This document shows, piece by piece, positions 12,427 through 25,640 of a stretch of DNA of 64,000 bases. The position numbers and the translations under genes were made by a program. Source of the DNA: Smittium culicis (Eukaryota; Kickxellomycota; Harpellomycetes; Harpellales; Legeriomycetaceae). The notes under the pieces were generated by a model. That model did not search any database, had not been told where the DNA came from, and was given only the letters and a program-made list of their open reading frames with translations. Location of the stretch: contig LSSN01000002.1 in NCBI GenBank assembly GCA_001970855.1, forward strand, positions 142,627 to 206,626, read 5' to 3'. Each line of letters opens with the position of its first letter. The stretch's first letter is position 1.

Positions 12427-13186
12427 ATGATTTCATCTAACCTATATAGAACTTATTCGTTTGCAAACATAAAATCAACATCGAGTTTTTTAATCTCGAA
12501 TAAAAAAAGGATTTTATCTAGGAAATGCTATTCGACAGTTAAAATAGGAACAGACTATGAAAATCTTGTAGTCTCAACAATAAATATGCTTGGTGCTAAT
12601 TTAAAGAGGAATGGCGGAGCTAATGATTTAGGAATAGACTTTTCTGGATTATGGAAACTAGATCCTTTGTCTAATAATAACATATACCTTGTTGGACAGT
12701 GTAAGAACTATTCCAGCATCTTGGGCCCTGCTATAGTAAGAGAATTTGAAGGAGTTATGTCACGACAGAATGAAAATGATACTGTGGGAATATTAAGCTG
12801 CCCAAATGGATTTTCTGCAAAGGCTATTGAAACTGCGATGAGCTCAAAGTACCCTTTAAGCTTACTGACCATTAGATTTAATGACAATGAAAACTCTGTA
12901 AAAAATGTTAATAGACTTAGAATAGAAAATAAAAGTAAGTCTTTTAATTCAATAAGGTTTATTTCTTTGTGCTATTTAAAAAAATCGATTATACTAAAAC
13001 TAATATCCATCCTAATTAGAAACAGCAAAAAATGATTCTGGTATTATAGAGTCTTTTATTTGGAACAGAGTTGCTGTAAAGTTTTTTACAGACTTGGTTG
13101 TCACGCAAAAATATACAATGAATACTACCTTGGATCAATACGAAAGAAACGTCAGCATAATTTATAAAGACAAGTTGTTATATTAG
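12427..13186 (+). CDS. RRG7: RRG7-like mitochondrial nuclease-fold protein, two exons
   Basis: Join 12427..12934, 13020..13186, 224 aa. Matches the fungal RRG7/DUF2034 family, named for respiratory growth in yeast, with a restriction-endonuclease-like (Mrr) fold. Residues 1-40 are rich in Ser, Arg and Lys with few acids and end in RKCYS, a plausible mitochondrial presequence. The nuclease core shows GTDYENLVV, RNGGANDLGIDFSG with the catalytic-type Asp, and VGQCKN with the Q-x-K of PD-(D/E)XK enzymes; IVREFEGVM follows. The intron has donor GTAAGT at 12935 and acceptor ATTAG ending 13019. Splicing joins frames cleanly and adds a C-terminal exon with SFIWNRVAVKFF. The exact biochemical role is not established for the family. 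It converges with TTI2. Confidence 0.85.
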
Positions 13187-13475
13187 CATATACCAAGTAA
13201 CATACATGGTTCGAATTTCAAATGTTTAAAAAGATATGTACATACTACTAACCAAAATAATAGCTACATCATTAATATCATAAATGGATTAGTAGGAACA
13301 TTCTTTCAGCTTTTTCATGAATTTAAACATAGACTTTTTTTCTAGTATCAGTAAAAGTGCCTATTAGCTTGAATTCATAATGAGTCCCGCCGTAAATTCG
13401 TCATCGATTTTACTTACAAAGTCCTAATTACAAATAACCATGTTAAGTTATAGTTTAAATAAAAGTAGCTTAGAA

Positions 13476-15478
13476 TCAAGTTACCATTGCTTTGTTTGAA
13501 CTTGAAGAGCAAACATAATCAAAACCCATTCTTAAAAGCGATTGTAGCTGATATAGCTCTACAGTTATTGATTTAAAAAAAAATTAATTGGAAAATCATC
13601 AAAGTATTATTAAAAAAACTTAAAATAAAATAAATGGGCTTAGTTAATAAGAAAATTGTGCAGTTACCTGGCGTTCTTTTATTAAGACTATTTAGTGTTG
13701 AATACCAACAAGTAATTATGCTCGACAAAATTGATTCACAATGGGCATCGACTCTATTTTAAAGTTTTAAATTAAATTATATAATGGTTTTTGATATAAA
13801 TTTAAGTAAATAAATGTTTAAAAGATCCAAGTGAAAATCATAAATATAAAAAATTATACCTAGGATTGCAAACCCTTAAAATTTCAATCAGAGCCGTTGT
13901 GGCACTGATTTGTAAATCTATAATAGCAGGAACTCCTAAAATTTCGAGATCAAGCACTGTAAAAATTTCTCCTAATAGCGGCTAAAGTTTATCAAGAAAG
14001 AAAAAAATTAATTGAAAAGTGTACAAAAAAAATTTAAATTCAATACAATTAATTTTTTTCAAATCCTATTACCTTCATGAACCTTACAGTTCGTATATCC
14101 AGTAGCTTGATTACCCACCCGATTTGATCAAAAATTCTAATTTGCAGTTTTATTTCGTCTCCTGAGTAAATGAAATTTTTAACAATACACGTTTCTGTCA
14201 TTTCCCATAGCTTATTATAGTAAACTTCTTTATCCTTATCAAAAATTTGTGCTAGTAATTTGGAGTATGATTTCATAGAGGAAATAAGCAATTCATCTCC
14301 ATTTTTTTCTCGTCTAATTACAAATTGTTTCTCTAAGGTCTTTGTATAAAAGTAAAGTGGTTTTATTATAATATTAGTAGTAATTAAAATAGAAAAATTA
14401 AGATTCTAATTAAGGTATTGTGTTTTTAATTATTATTGAGATAAAATCTACCTGCAATAGAAGCTTATCAATTCCAGTATTCTTTAGTTCTTTGAATTCA
14501 AGCTTATTTACCAAAACTGACACTAAATCAATTCCAATAATTTTATATTCAATTTGATAATCATCTACCAAAGCTAATACTACTGGCAAGATAATAAGTA
14601 TTTTTAAATTCAGATCTTTTGCCTGGTATACAAAAAAAAAAGTGAATATCAATTATAATACTACCGAGGAAATTAAACTATTATTAAACAATTATGAAGA
14701 TATAAAATTTTAAATTTTTACTGTGATATTTTTTAAAGCCCAGCTAAAACAAGGTACGACATGTTGATTCTTAGATTTCCAAGCTTGAGTATCAGAGAAA
14801 TCAGAGTTTGAATCGATATATATTTTTGAGCTATTAGGGTTGTTTTTAACCGAGGTTGTGTGGAAATATGGTTTAATGTATTTCAAAATTAAATCTTGAA
14901 AAATAGATCCAATAAAGTCATTCTGATTTGAAGGCTTTTCCAGTTTTTCAAAGAAATAATAAATACATTCTATACATATTTAAACAAAAGAAGACATTTC
15001 CATAATTTATACATCAAGATGAATACTAATTTGCAAAAAATATAAGAATTAAATATACCTTCAGCAACAGACTTTGCCCTTTGATCAGTCCACCAAAATA
15101 TTTCGTTTACTTCGCAATATGAAGATAGAAAGAAAATAAATTCTAAAATGCTATCCCTATCTTTCTAGAGAAATAGAGGGAATTCTTTAATAAGGGAGCT
15201 AAGAAAGAAAACGGGCAATTTCAATTTAAATATAAAGTAATTTGATAAAAAGGATGTTACAATCAAAGACGCTCGGTTATTTTGGAGTTCAGCTGATAAG
15301 TTTTTAAGGTATGAATAAGCTTTCGCTTTAAAAGATGATTTATCTAGAAAAAAGTAGAATGGATAGAATTTTTTACAGTTTAATATTGAAAGCAAAATAA
15401 AAATTAAAGTAGGGATGTCTTAAATATACCTTTAGATTGCGTGGAATCTAGATGGGATCTAATTTCTGCGAGATTCAT
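13476..15478 (-). CDS. TTI2: TELO2-interacting protein 2 (TTI2), nine exons
   Basis: Complement of join 13476..13558, 13668..13753, 13860..13981, 14073..14339, 14452..14622, 14722..14969, 15059..15164, 15261..15343, 15430..15478; 404 aa. I rebuilt it by hand: every junction is GT...AG and reading phase stays consistent. TTI2 joins TEL2 and TTI1 in the TTT complex, which with Hsp90 stabilises PIKK kinases (TOR, ATM/Tel1, ATR/Mec1). Family-like blocks are VVPCFSWALKNIT, then ILPVVLALVDDYQIEYKIIG, FKELKNTGIDKLL, and near the C-terminus AHCESILSSIITCWYS; these are HEAT-like helices. The most distinctive one is the L.DDY...K..G segment. Exon boundaries in the first three exons are the least certain. 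The family call rests on motif memory only. Confidence 0.72.
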
Positions 15479-16296
15479 TACATTAAATGCTTGTCTCTTG
15501 GTTTATCGTTATTATTCAGTAAACTTTAGGTGCGTATATTTAGAAAATTGCACTAAGGAGCGATAACTAATAATTCATTGAACTTGCATTTTAACGAGTC
15601 GCGTATCAACATAGGTGATTCAATAAGAAAGCACTTAGTTGCAGCTTAAAACTAATGGAACGAAATATTAAAAACGAAATTACTATTGGCTGAATCGGAA
15701 AGGAATTTTGATTTTTCTATTTATTTATTTCATTATAAAACAACTATTTGGTAAAAAAAATAATAGATTTTATTTATTGGATATGAATGAAATATGAAAT
15801 TTCATACACTGTAACTCTTTACAAAGAATCTCCCACATTATCTTTCTATAATCTTAATTCTATTCGCTATAAATCGTCTAAAAAGAGTTATCGATAATTT
15901 AGTACTAGTAATTGGCTATGGAGTAAGTGAGTTACCTTTTGAGTATTCAATTGGACTGAACATTAGGGACCCTGAATGAGGGAAGCAATTTATAATCTAT
16001 GGAATTTTATAGTATAAAATTAATAACCACAATAACTCTTTATAAAAAGATTTCTTAGTTTTAGTAAATTGTATTTCAGAGAGGGTGCATATTAAGCGTC
16101 ACCATATTATTGAATAAAACTAAACCGAAAAATACTAGCCAACAAAAATAAAAAAACTATTAAAAATATTATAAATCCTCGCTCTTCTTCTTCGAAGCCC
16201 AACAATCGAACCGACCAATTAAAATTAATAATACATTTTTCACTGATCAAATACCAAATAAAGTATATTTAACTATTTTCACTCAGTATTAGAGTG
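15479..16296. repeat. Upstream of TTI2; dispersed repeat copy D in reverse
   Basis: 15800-15850 (cactgtaactctttacaaag then aatctccca) is the reverse complement of part of copies A and B. 16075-16140 (gagagggtgcatattaagcg...) matches 60985-61060 next to the DIRS terminus. No gene visible. The LINE starts at the right edge. Confidence 0.45.
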
Positions 16297-17729
16297 ATGG
16301 AAACTAACAATAGTACCCCCAAGCAATTGCCCGACGTAAGTTGGGCAAATGTCGTAACCACCAACGTGAAACCACCAGAAGGTATAGGATTTGGTAGGGA
16401 AAAAATTAACAAATATGTTAACACGTAAAAACCTGTATCGACTTTAGAGACGATATCGGGGATGAAAACTAAAAATAAAACAATAATGTGTATGGGTGGA
16501 ACCCCATTTATACTCGGATGTAGATTAGGAGAGTTTAATGTCGACATTGAATTAGTGATAGAAGAAATACTCGAACAAATATGTGATATTCAAACATGTT
16601 TCGAAATAGATCACAGAAGAAAAATTTTATTTCTAAAATTCCAAGATAAAGAGAATATATAATTAGTTAAAAATAAAGAAATAAAATACGGAGAAAAAAA
16701 TATAGCTTTTCTCGAGACATCGGTTTATAGCAAATATTAAAAATACATAACTAACCCGTCCTAAAATGAATTAAATTTGTGGGATGTCACAAAAGAAGCC
16801 TACGAAAAATTAATGGAAGTGTAGATTTTCTAGATATATCAGCTTTAAAACATATCGAGTTTAACTTATACCCATAAAAAAGTATAAAAATAGTAATTAA
16901 AACTAAAAATGAAAATGAAATCAGTCATATCATAGTAGTTAACGATATCAAAATAATCGTTTTATTGAATGGCGCAAAAATTAATGTACAGACTGCAAAG
17001 AAACTTCCCTATTAGAAAAGCGAATACCCTGAAATAATATTCAAAAACGAAAAAAAAAAAAAAAACTTATAAGAATAAGAAATAATAGTTCAAAAAATTT
17101 AAAAAAAAATATTTATTGTAGAAATAAATAATAAAAATATAAAAATTATAAAAATTGAATTAGCCACTAGTGCGGAATAAAATTCACAAAAAACGAAATA
17201 CAGGTCAAAAAAATTTTATCTGAGCCTGAAAATTAAATAGAAGAAAATTCGCAAAAAGATAAATCTGTAAATAAAAGAGTACTTGCTTTCAATAATTATA
17301 TGCGCGAAAAAAATGAATAATGGCGGTATTAAAAACGTCTATAGTTAATCTTCACCCGAGGTACATGAAAGAGACCCTGATCTATTAATACATCCTTCTA
17401 GTTATTCGCAATATATACATAATAATATCAGCGGGATTAGAAATACTATAAATAAAAAGTCCACACTCGAAGAAAAAATGAAAAGAGTGGGAAAAATGAT
17501 AGCTGAAGAACGTTTTAATAAAAGAAATACATTACCTGAAGCTATAAAACAGTCGAAAGATGAAATTAATTCTGTATGTACGTTGTTAACTATTAATAAC
17601 TCTAGTTTTCTATCTACAGATTCGGATACAAATCTCCTAGCTGAAATATCCATCGAACAAAAAATTTTTGATTTCGTCTCTCCCGTAAGCATTAGTTCTA
17701 AAGAGCTACTAGCAGCAACGGAAGGATAA
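16297..17729 (+). pseudogene. LINE copy A ORF1 pseudogene
   Basis: Begins METNNSTPKQLPDVSWANVV at 16297. Reads in one frame through TAA stops (first after YVNT), with MGGTPFILGCRLGEFNVDIE and QTCFEIDHRRKILFLKF matching LINE copy B ORF1 (WLGGT..., QTCFEIDNCRKILFLK). The C-terminal part at 17478-17729 (acidic, Ser-rich, ending LLAATEG) is a readable open frame. ORF1 proteins of this kind bind element RNA. Function is lost here. Confidence 0.8.
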
Positions 17730-17781
17730 TTATCCTAAAAAAGTATAAAAAAAATGTAAAAAAAAAAAAATGTAAAAAAAT

Positions 17782-20700
17782 AAACACATCAAAATAACAA
17801 CATTTAATGTCAAAGGAATCTCAGGAAACAAAAAAAAGAAAAATATTATTTCCATACCTCAAAAGGTTTATCTAATCAGATATAATAAGCTTGCAAGAAA
17901 TCAATAAAAAAAGCTCGGATAAAAAATTTTGGTCCAAATATTGGTGAAATAAAGTTATATGGTCAAAATAAACAGCTAAATTAGTAAGCTATGGCTATTT
18001 TTCAATCATATCCGATTATACATACTTTGATGGCAGAATTAATATTAAAAATATTTCCGCTACAGACAAAAACCTATTAAAAATAGTTAACCTTTACTAA
18101 TCCAACCATTAAAAAGAAAGAAGAAAAATGATAGAATTTCTACATGAAAAATTAATAAGTATATCCGATGATAATGAGAATATTATTATATTAGGTGACA
18201 TGAATATGTTAGAAAACGAATTTGCTGATAGATTCCCTGAAAAAATAACCAATAAAAAAGAATCGAGACACATCGAAAAAATAGCTATCCAATACAAACT
18301 AGTAAACGCAATATTTACCCTTAATCCTAATGAACCCATACACACGTGGGAAGATTATCCAGGAAAGCATAAATCTAGAATAGACCGCGGTCTAGTTCCT
18401 AAAAACGTATTGAATAAAAAAAATCATAGATATAAGATCCACTGAATTCTCAGACCACAAATGTATCATTGTCCAATTACTTCAAACACAAAGTAAAATT
18501 TAAAAAAAAAAAGGAAATTAAATAATAATCTATTGTAAAAAACAGAGCCAAACAAGATAATTGAAAGATATTTAAAACGTTCCTGCAGCTCATTAAATGG
18601 CTGGGTAATGCCAAAAAAACAGTAAAAAAATCCTACAATAAGTATTCAAATCGCGGTAATAACTGCTAAAAGCTAAAAAAAATCTGGAAGCCACCAATAA
18701 AATGATTATCAAACTGATAAAAAGCTCGCGTTAAAATGAACCGAATAAGAAAAATTATATCAAGGAATTAAAAGAAAATGAGAATAAAATCATCCAAATA
18801 AAAAAATTAAACTGGATGAGGTAATTGTGCGCTCTAGATACAATTATTCAGAAAAAAATTTAAAATAGAACAAATAATTCTATGAAATTCTTAAATCTAG
18901 AGAAATGAGAAAATAAATAAACAAAATATCTAATGAAAAAGGGGGAAATCTGGAAGAAAAAAAAGAAATTATAAAAGAAACATATTCATTTTATAGAAAA
19001 ATTTTCCAAAAAGGCCACACATCATAAATAAGCCAATTAAATTTACTATCAGGAATAAAATCTAAACTTAATACTACAGATGTACATATGCTTGACAATA
19101 AGATTGAAATAACAGAGATAATGAACGTAATAGACAATTCTCCCAATAATAAATCTCCAGGACCTGATGGGTTATCTTTTGAATTCTATAAAAAATTCAA
19201 AGAACAAATATCTAGCCAATTAGAAAAGATATTTAACAACAATCAAGAAATGAAAAAATGAAATAAACTGAATGGTGGCTCCACAACAGTTCTGATTCCT
19301 AAAAAAGGAGACTTAAAGTGCTTCTATAATTATCGAAAAATAACTCTTTCTAACGTAGATGAAAAAATATATGCAAAAATAATTACTAAAAGGCTGCATA
19401 AAGTAATTGGAAAATTAATTGATGGCCGCCAATAAGGCTTAATTAAAGGTAGAGGTATTTTTGTTAATATTCATACTACAAAATTTCTATTCGAAAATAT
19501 TATAAGATATCCTAATAGAACCAATGGATAATTAATTATGATTGATCAAGAAAAAGCATATGATAGAGTTGACTGGGTCTATATGTACAAGTGTTTAAAA
19601 AAATTCGGATTTAGCTAATCTTTTATCGATTCATTAAGAAACATATAAGAAGGATCAAATAAAAGGGTATACATAAATGTTACCCTTACTGAACCAATAA
19701 TAATTGAACAAGGACTAAGACAAAGGGACCCGCTCTCACCATTATTATACAATTTAATAATCGTGCCTTTCCTAAGTAGTCTGAGCAATAATATACAGGG
19801 GATAAAAGTGGCCAACGAAAACTTTAAATATCTAGCCTATGCAGATGATTTGCTAATAGAAATTAAAAGCCAAAAAGATGAATCAATATTAAATAAAAAA
19901 CTCGAACTTCATTCGCTAGCCTCAAACGCAAAAAAATATATAGAAAAAATGATCTACATAAAAATAGGAAATCCAGAGAACGTCTGGCTAGATAAAAAAG
20001 CTATTAATCCAATAACAACTTTCAAATACCTCGGAATTCACTTTTCATCCAAGGGAATTTCGATCAAAAAGAACCAAGAAGCCCTAATTGAAAAAATAAT
20101 CAATAAAATCAAAAATTTATAAAATATAAAGCTATCTATAAAAGGAAAAGTACTAGTGGCTAATAGCATTTTACTCTTCAAACTCTGGAACACTGCACAC
20201 ATAATACCAATCGAAATTTTTTTTATCAAAGCTGTAAAGAAGATAATGAATGGATTCATATGGAGCAATAAAAAAACACGAGTAAAAATTGATACGCTTG
20301 AACTGGATATAAAGAATGGAGGTTTGGGATTAATTAACATGAAAGCCCAATTAAAAACACTTTTTTAAGTGTTACAACGGGATTATGACAAATAAGGACA
20401 CAATATGGAGAAATTTAGCGGCTAGCGGCTAGCAATCTCAAATCGCTCGTCAATAGATATGATAAACTCTATAGCATGCAAGATTTACTGGCCAAAAATG
20501 AGCCGCCAAAACACTATAAAAAATTTCCGCCAATATGGAGCGAATCAATAAAAATCTCTAAATATATTTATAAGCTAAATTCGACAGACATACACGACTG
20601 GCAATAAGAGCATGTTAAAATGCTCGGCCTAAGTAATATTAATAAATTAATTGGTATGAGCCTTAATAAAAAAGATTTAAACTGGCTAATTAGTAACGGA

Positions 20701-21585
20701 ATTAACAACTGTGATAAGTTCTTTAGTAAATGTACAATTATATGGGAGAACGATTCAGATACCATATTTACAATTGATATCAGGAAAACACCTAATAACA
20801 TTTCAATAAACTTAATTTTAAAAAATAAATGGTTCAATAAAGAATATTCGGAAACAGAAAAAATATCCAATGATTTATTTGCAGATGGTCATTCACCTTC
20901 AAATCAACTGAAAAACAAAACAATAAAAAATAAAATAGATATTGAAAATAGGAAAGAGCTAATAGTAGCACCCAAATGAAATAAAATAGGAAGAACAGTG
21001 AACACATACCAATTGTTTAACTGGATGAGGATACATAATATTGATCTGGAACCTAAAATGACCAGTCATTTATGGCTGCTATCTCAAAATGCCCTGATTA
21101 CTGGCGAAAAAAATGAAAATCTGGAATAAAGGACTGTTTTTCCAATCACAAGAATGTAAATCTTGTAAAGAGCGTAAAGAAAAAATTCCACATATCTACT
21201 TTGGCTGCAGGCGAGTTTTAGAGTTTTGGGGGGAAAATATACAACTTCATTGAGATCAATTCATTCGACAGCGGGTTATCCAATATAATAATCATGAGTT
21301 TATTTATGATTTCTTAGAACAAATGGAAAAGAAATTTCTAAAGGTGGAAATTCTGTATGGATTAGCCATATGGAATATCTACAGAGCGAGGGTCGAAACT
21401 GTCCTATCAGAAACAAACATAACTGTAGAAGGTATTTTCAACCGATGGAAATATGACTTACAACAAAAAATCACTATGGACTCCAAGGACACTAAAAAAA
21501 GATAATCCTGGCTAGCTATAAGAACCAAATGGTTCTCAATGGAGCCGGAAGAAAAAATAGTGTTCAGCGGTGGTTGGTACATCTA
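17782..21585 (+). pseudogene. LINE copy A ORF2 pseudogene (EN-RT)
   Basis: Endonuclease: ITTFNVKGISGNK at the start, then IIILGDMNMLENEF near 18190 (Asp/Asn of the active site), then HTWEDYPGKHKSRIDRG near 18340. Reverse transcriptase: NKSPGPDGLSFEFYKKF near 19150, PKKGDLKCFYNYRKITLSN, IMIDQEKAYDRVDW near 19540 (first catalytic Asp), QGLRQRDPLSPLLYNL near 19710, and AYADDLLIEI near 19840 (catalytic DD). The C-terminal part has CKSCKERKEKIPHIYFGC near 21155-21210, the usual Cys/His knuckle. Conserved Gln or Trp positions are replaced by TAA or TGA (19433, 19529, 19616 and 19259), and frame changes occur, so it is inactive. Confidence 0.92.
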
Positions 21586-21610
21586 AGCATTTTCTATTCT
21601 CTCTTTTTTT

Positions 21611-24600
21611 CAACGCTCATATTCTACTTTTATTATATAATAATAATATTTTATTCATAAATATAAAAAAATTATAAGTATGGAAAATAATGTACACAAT
21701 TGAGATATTCTTATAATATTCTCTTTTGAATGGTATTATTTCAGTACAAATATTTTCAGATTACAAAAAATATATATACTCAAGAATGTATAAATTTTCA
21801 TTCCTTCAAACTACTATACGATCAAAAAAAAAAAAATAACAGAAGCTCAAGCTCCCTCAAGAAATGATCAAACCAGGGTAATGACCGTACTGATACAACA
21901 GATATTTCATCATAAGAAGAGTAACCAAGCACCAGAGGACCCATAAGCTAAATCAAGGATATCAATAACCGTATCAAATTGTTGTACGGAGCTTATTGAT
22001 GAGACTAGATTAACTGGCTAGAACTTCTTCTTATCACCACTGACCGAAGAACGCAATATTGTGACTTAATAATAATCAATTACTAGTTCAAAAAAATAAA
22101 ACAGCAACTAATAAACAATATAGCTTTTAATCGAATAATAAGACTTATTACACTCTCTAATAAATTCAAATATAATTAACAAATTGAAATTAACCCATCA
22201 AATAAATCTAGAAATCCCCGTAATTGATTCTACAGAGAATCTCAAAACCTTTTTTTGGATATTGAACAAAATAACAGTGAAGAAAGGCTTGATAATCTCC
22301 ATAAAGGATTGTAAGTTCCAGAAAAAAAAACTCAAATTTTCGAATCTGATACCAAGCCACCAATGGTTCAAGAAGTGCTGGACGTTCTCGTAGTCAATAA
22401 GCCGGTGTAAAAACTACATCTAACTCAGTCATATCGCAGATACTTTAATTAAACTAGTATAAAGGATTTTTTTTGTTTTTTCACCGTTAAGGCGCCAAAA
22501 ATCTCTGCCTCTACCACCGCAGAAGTTAAATCGAGCAACAAGACCTCAAAAAATCAGATATGTTTTCTAGTAAAGTGTCGTGGATACAAGAGGTTATTCA
22601 TATTCCTTTCAAGAACCCCCCCCCCCCCACTCACACCCTACACCCAGAATTGTGATCTTTGAAATGATAAATCAGCGGAAGGTCGAATTTTCGCTAGAGA
22701 TGACTCCAGCTATTTTACGTATTTTTTTACTTTAAATGTTCTTTGGGACTACAATAGTTGTAAACTATCAAAAAAAAAAGAATTTACACTTGATTGGATG
22801 CAATAAGATGCTGAATTAGGATACCTGAAAATTAATATAGGAGAATGTAGCACTTCTCGTAAAAAAGTGAGAAATCGAGTATATATAGTCGATAAAGATA
22901 GTGTTTTATATCAAAATTCTTAAAATTACCAAAAATACTGGAGATACTCGCACTTTATTTGATTTGTGTAAACAAAATACTCGGTGTGGAGTGAGGAAAA
23001 TTCAAGATGGAGACGCTTTCTTCTATCTAAAGAATAAGTTTTCTGATAGAATTCCTTACTTCTAAAGAAATCCAGAATACACAAATGTAACCCCAGGTAT
23101 AAAAAAAATAAGGGAGCATGTTATCTTCAGATCTGCCGAAGATATGATGTAAACTAACGTATCACTGTCCGAAGATCACAAAAAACCTCAAATGACCTAT
23201 ATTCTATGATTTTTGAGTAGATTAAGTGCTTTCAGAAAATTGACAGCTCAAGTAGAATTTTATCTGTAGCAAGTATTTAATCCCTGAAATCTCGCTATAG
23301 GTCACTCTTATGTTCATAAATAAGAAAAATTACGCAATTTTAAATCTCGTGTATTATTATATTAAACTAATCATAGAAAAATAAATCTATGAGATTAAAT
23401 AAGGTTCTTTATATATAAAATAAATCAAAGATATGGAACATCAAACAAAAAAATCGAGCTAGATATCTGAAACGAATTCAGAGTGTATTATCTTTCAAGT
23501 TGTTTAAATTGAAAATTTATTTATTTATAATAAAAAATTAAAAAGATGATGATATTAAAAAACAAATAAAAATTTTACTTTATTTCTTTTGAAAATAACT
23601 AATTGTTGTATTTAGTATCTTTGAAAAGTTTATTATCCAAGATATATTGAAGAGGCTTATTATTAAAGTAATATTTAGATGTATTTATTAGCCAATACAG
23701 CACTAGTACATGATCTATATCAAACTATCAATGATTTTTTTAATATAGAATATTGAGATCAAAATTAATTCTATTTAATTTATTATATTGTTAAATTATA
23801 GATATTAAAATTAAGAATGAACTCAAAAAAAACTCAATCTTTGAAATTATCTATAAAAATACAGCGAAATTACTCGTAAGAAAATCAATTCAGGAAAAAA
23901 TTTAGATAAAAAACCAAAAAAATATGATAAAAGAGATATGAAATCGAATTTTATCCTTAAATAAAACAGAAAGCTCTTAAAACACTACAATTTTCTCCGT
24001 TAATATGAATAATTTGATCAGAGTGCGATTATATTTAATTGATTGGAATTTAGCAACCAATTTTTCTACCTGACATGAAATCTGATATAACAGGAAGTAT
24101 AAAAGATCCTCCGTGAATAATAACCATGAAAATGGTGCCTCCGATATTAAAACCCACGATATTTCCCTCGTATCTAATGGGTTATATGTATACGAGCATC
24201 TCCTTCTAAGAGCAACAGCTTTCATGTCAGAAGCAAAAAAATGAAATTATCTGATTAGAAAACACACAATTGGTGCTTTATGACCTGGATGAAAATAAAA
24301 TTGTCCTCAAGGCCCAATATATTGAGATTTATGTCATTTATTTTATGATTTCAAACAAAATAATTGTTTTCAGTCGGTCAATATACAAATATATCCAATA
24401 GAGCTTTCTGGGCTAGATAGTTTTAAATGAACTATCTACGCCAATTTCAGTGCCATATGTTATAAAATATCTCGCAGAAATTTGATTAGTTGATAAATTA
24501 AATATCGTATCAATAAATTTACACAAACAGATCGTATTAATCCTTCAGGAAAAAAAAACGTGATCTATCTGTTCACTCTTTATATATTCGAATTAAAGCT

Positions 24601-25640
24601 TATTTTTATTTAAAGAAAATGCTAATTTGTGAAGCTGAAACTAATGTCTCTAAAAATAAATAATATTAAAACTAAGAATTAGAAAAGAAAAATATTAAAA
24701 GACTTACTTTTTCATTGAATGAAGAAGTGGTCTTTTATATCTTGTAAAAGCATAGAATGGTTGATTTCAAGCTAATGTTTTATTACTGGGGTATATTTAC
24801 ATGTTTTAATGCGACTCTATCGAACTTGAATTTTTAATTGATAAATTATGCAATTTTTCTGAAACTTTTCATTTTAAAAACGAAATCTTAATCAAAAATT
24901 ATTTTCAGCGTTCATTAATTCTTTGAAATTATCTTCAATTGTATATTTTATAATTATTGTTATGTAAATTTAACCAGTGTTTGAATTATTTAGAGAATGA
25001 TTACCAAAATTAATCATTACTATTAAACAATTAGCTCCCAAAAAAATTTAGCAACTATTAGCAAATTGGTTTCTTTGTACTAGTGATATACATAGGATAG
25101 ACGGAAAGATAATTTTTGTGGGTCAAAGAGTACTGAAGTTAGTTACAGAATCTCATAAGGAAATGCGAGATTTACTTCCTGTTAAAAAGTCATTACATCT
25201 ATATAAAAAAAAAGGTCATTACATCTCACTCAAGCATAGATCAAATAATTTTCCAATAAGTAAATACACAGTCTAAAAATAAAAAATTGGCTCTATTCTT
25301 TTTTTAACCCCTCATTATAACAATAACTACTGGATTATTATTAGGATATTACGAAAAAATAATGATTAAATTAAGCCCCTATCGGTGGATAGTGTCACAT
25401 GATATATATATATTCGATATTATACGTATTACACCACAGCCAAGATGCACCAATCCGCAAGGGTAGAGCATCGGAGCCAGTGTAGCCGCGAATGCTGGAG
25501 CATCCTCTGATTTTATAGTTTTTCATGATTTTTGGTCGAAATATTCAATCTTTGATACCTATAATCGACACATTCAAGTTATTCAAAAAATTTTCTTGAG
25601 TTGATTTTAAATTCAAAGTAACATAGCATGTCTACTGTCT
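21611..25640. other. AT-rich stretch without supported gene
   Basis: Scattered short frames (22184-22393 plus, 23977-24225 minus) show no family motif. 22620-22628 is part of a C run. 21840-23280 is less AT-rich than its flanks and may be a decayed element, but no protein block could be named. Confidence 0.45.

Larger units (their letters stand above)
16297..21610 (+). mobile_element. LINE (L1-like non-LTR retrotransposon), copy A, dead
   Basis: Nearly full-length element with an ORF1 remnant followed by an ORF2 containing an apurinic-type endonuclease, reverse transcriptase and a C-terminal Cys/His motif. Many in-frame stops are present, mostly TAA. After the ORF2 end (SGGWYI, stop 21583-21585) an AT-rich tail follows without a clear poly(A). 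A second, diverged relative lies at 51.3-54.1 kb on the opposite strand. The domain order and the GDMNM and YADDLLI motifs place it in the L1/Tx1-like group rather than the fungal Tad1 group (inference). Confidence 0.9.

Noticed and set aside
12427..13186. Recent bacterial transfer of an Mrr-type restriction enzyme
   Set aside because: The presence of a spliceosomal intron, a presequence and RRG7-family blocks points to the fungal mitochondrial family.
19100..19640. Alternative genetic code with TAA read as Gln
   Set aside because: In-frame TAA occurs only in transposon remnants. Conserved genes (dUTPase, FKBP2, ARPC5 and others) have no internal TAA and use it as stop, so element decay explains the pattern.
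25440..25510. tRNA-like or tRNA-derived SINE sequence (ccgcaagggtagagcatcgg)
   Set aside because: An A-box-like phrase is present, but no B box (GGTTCGAATCC) or cloverleaf could be formed.
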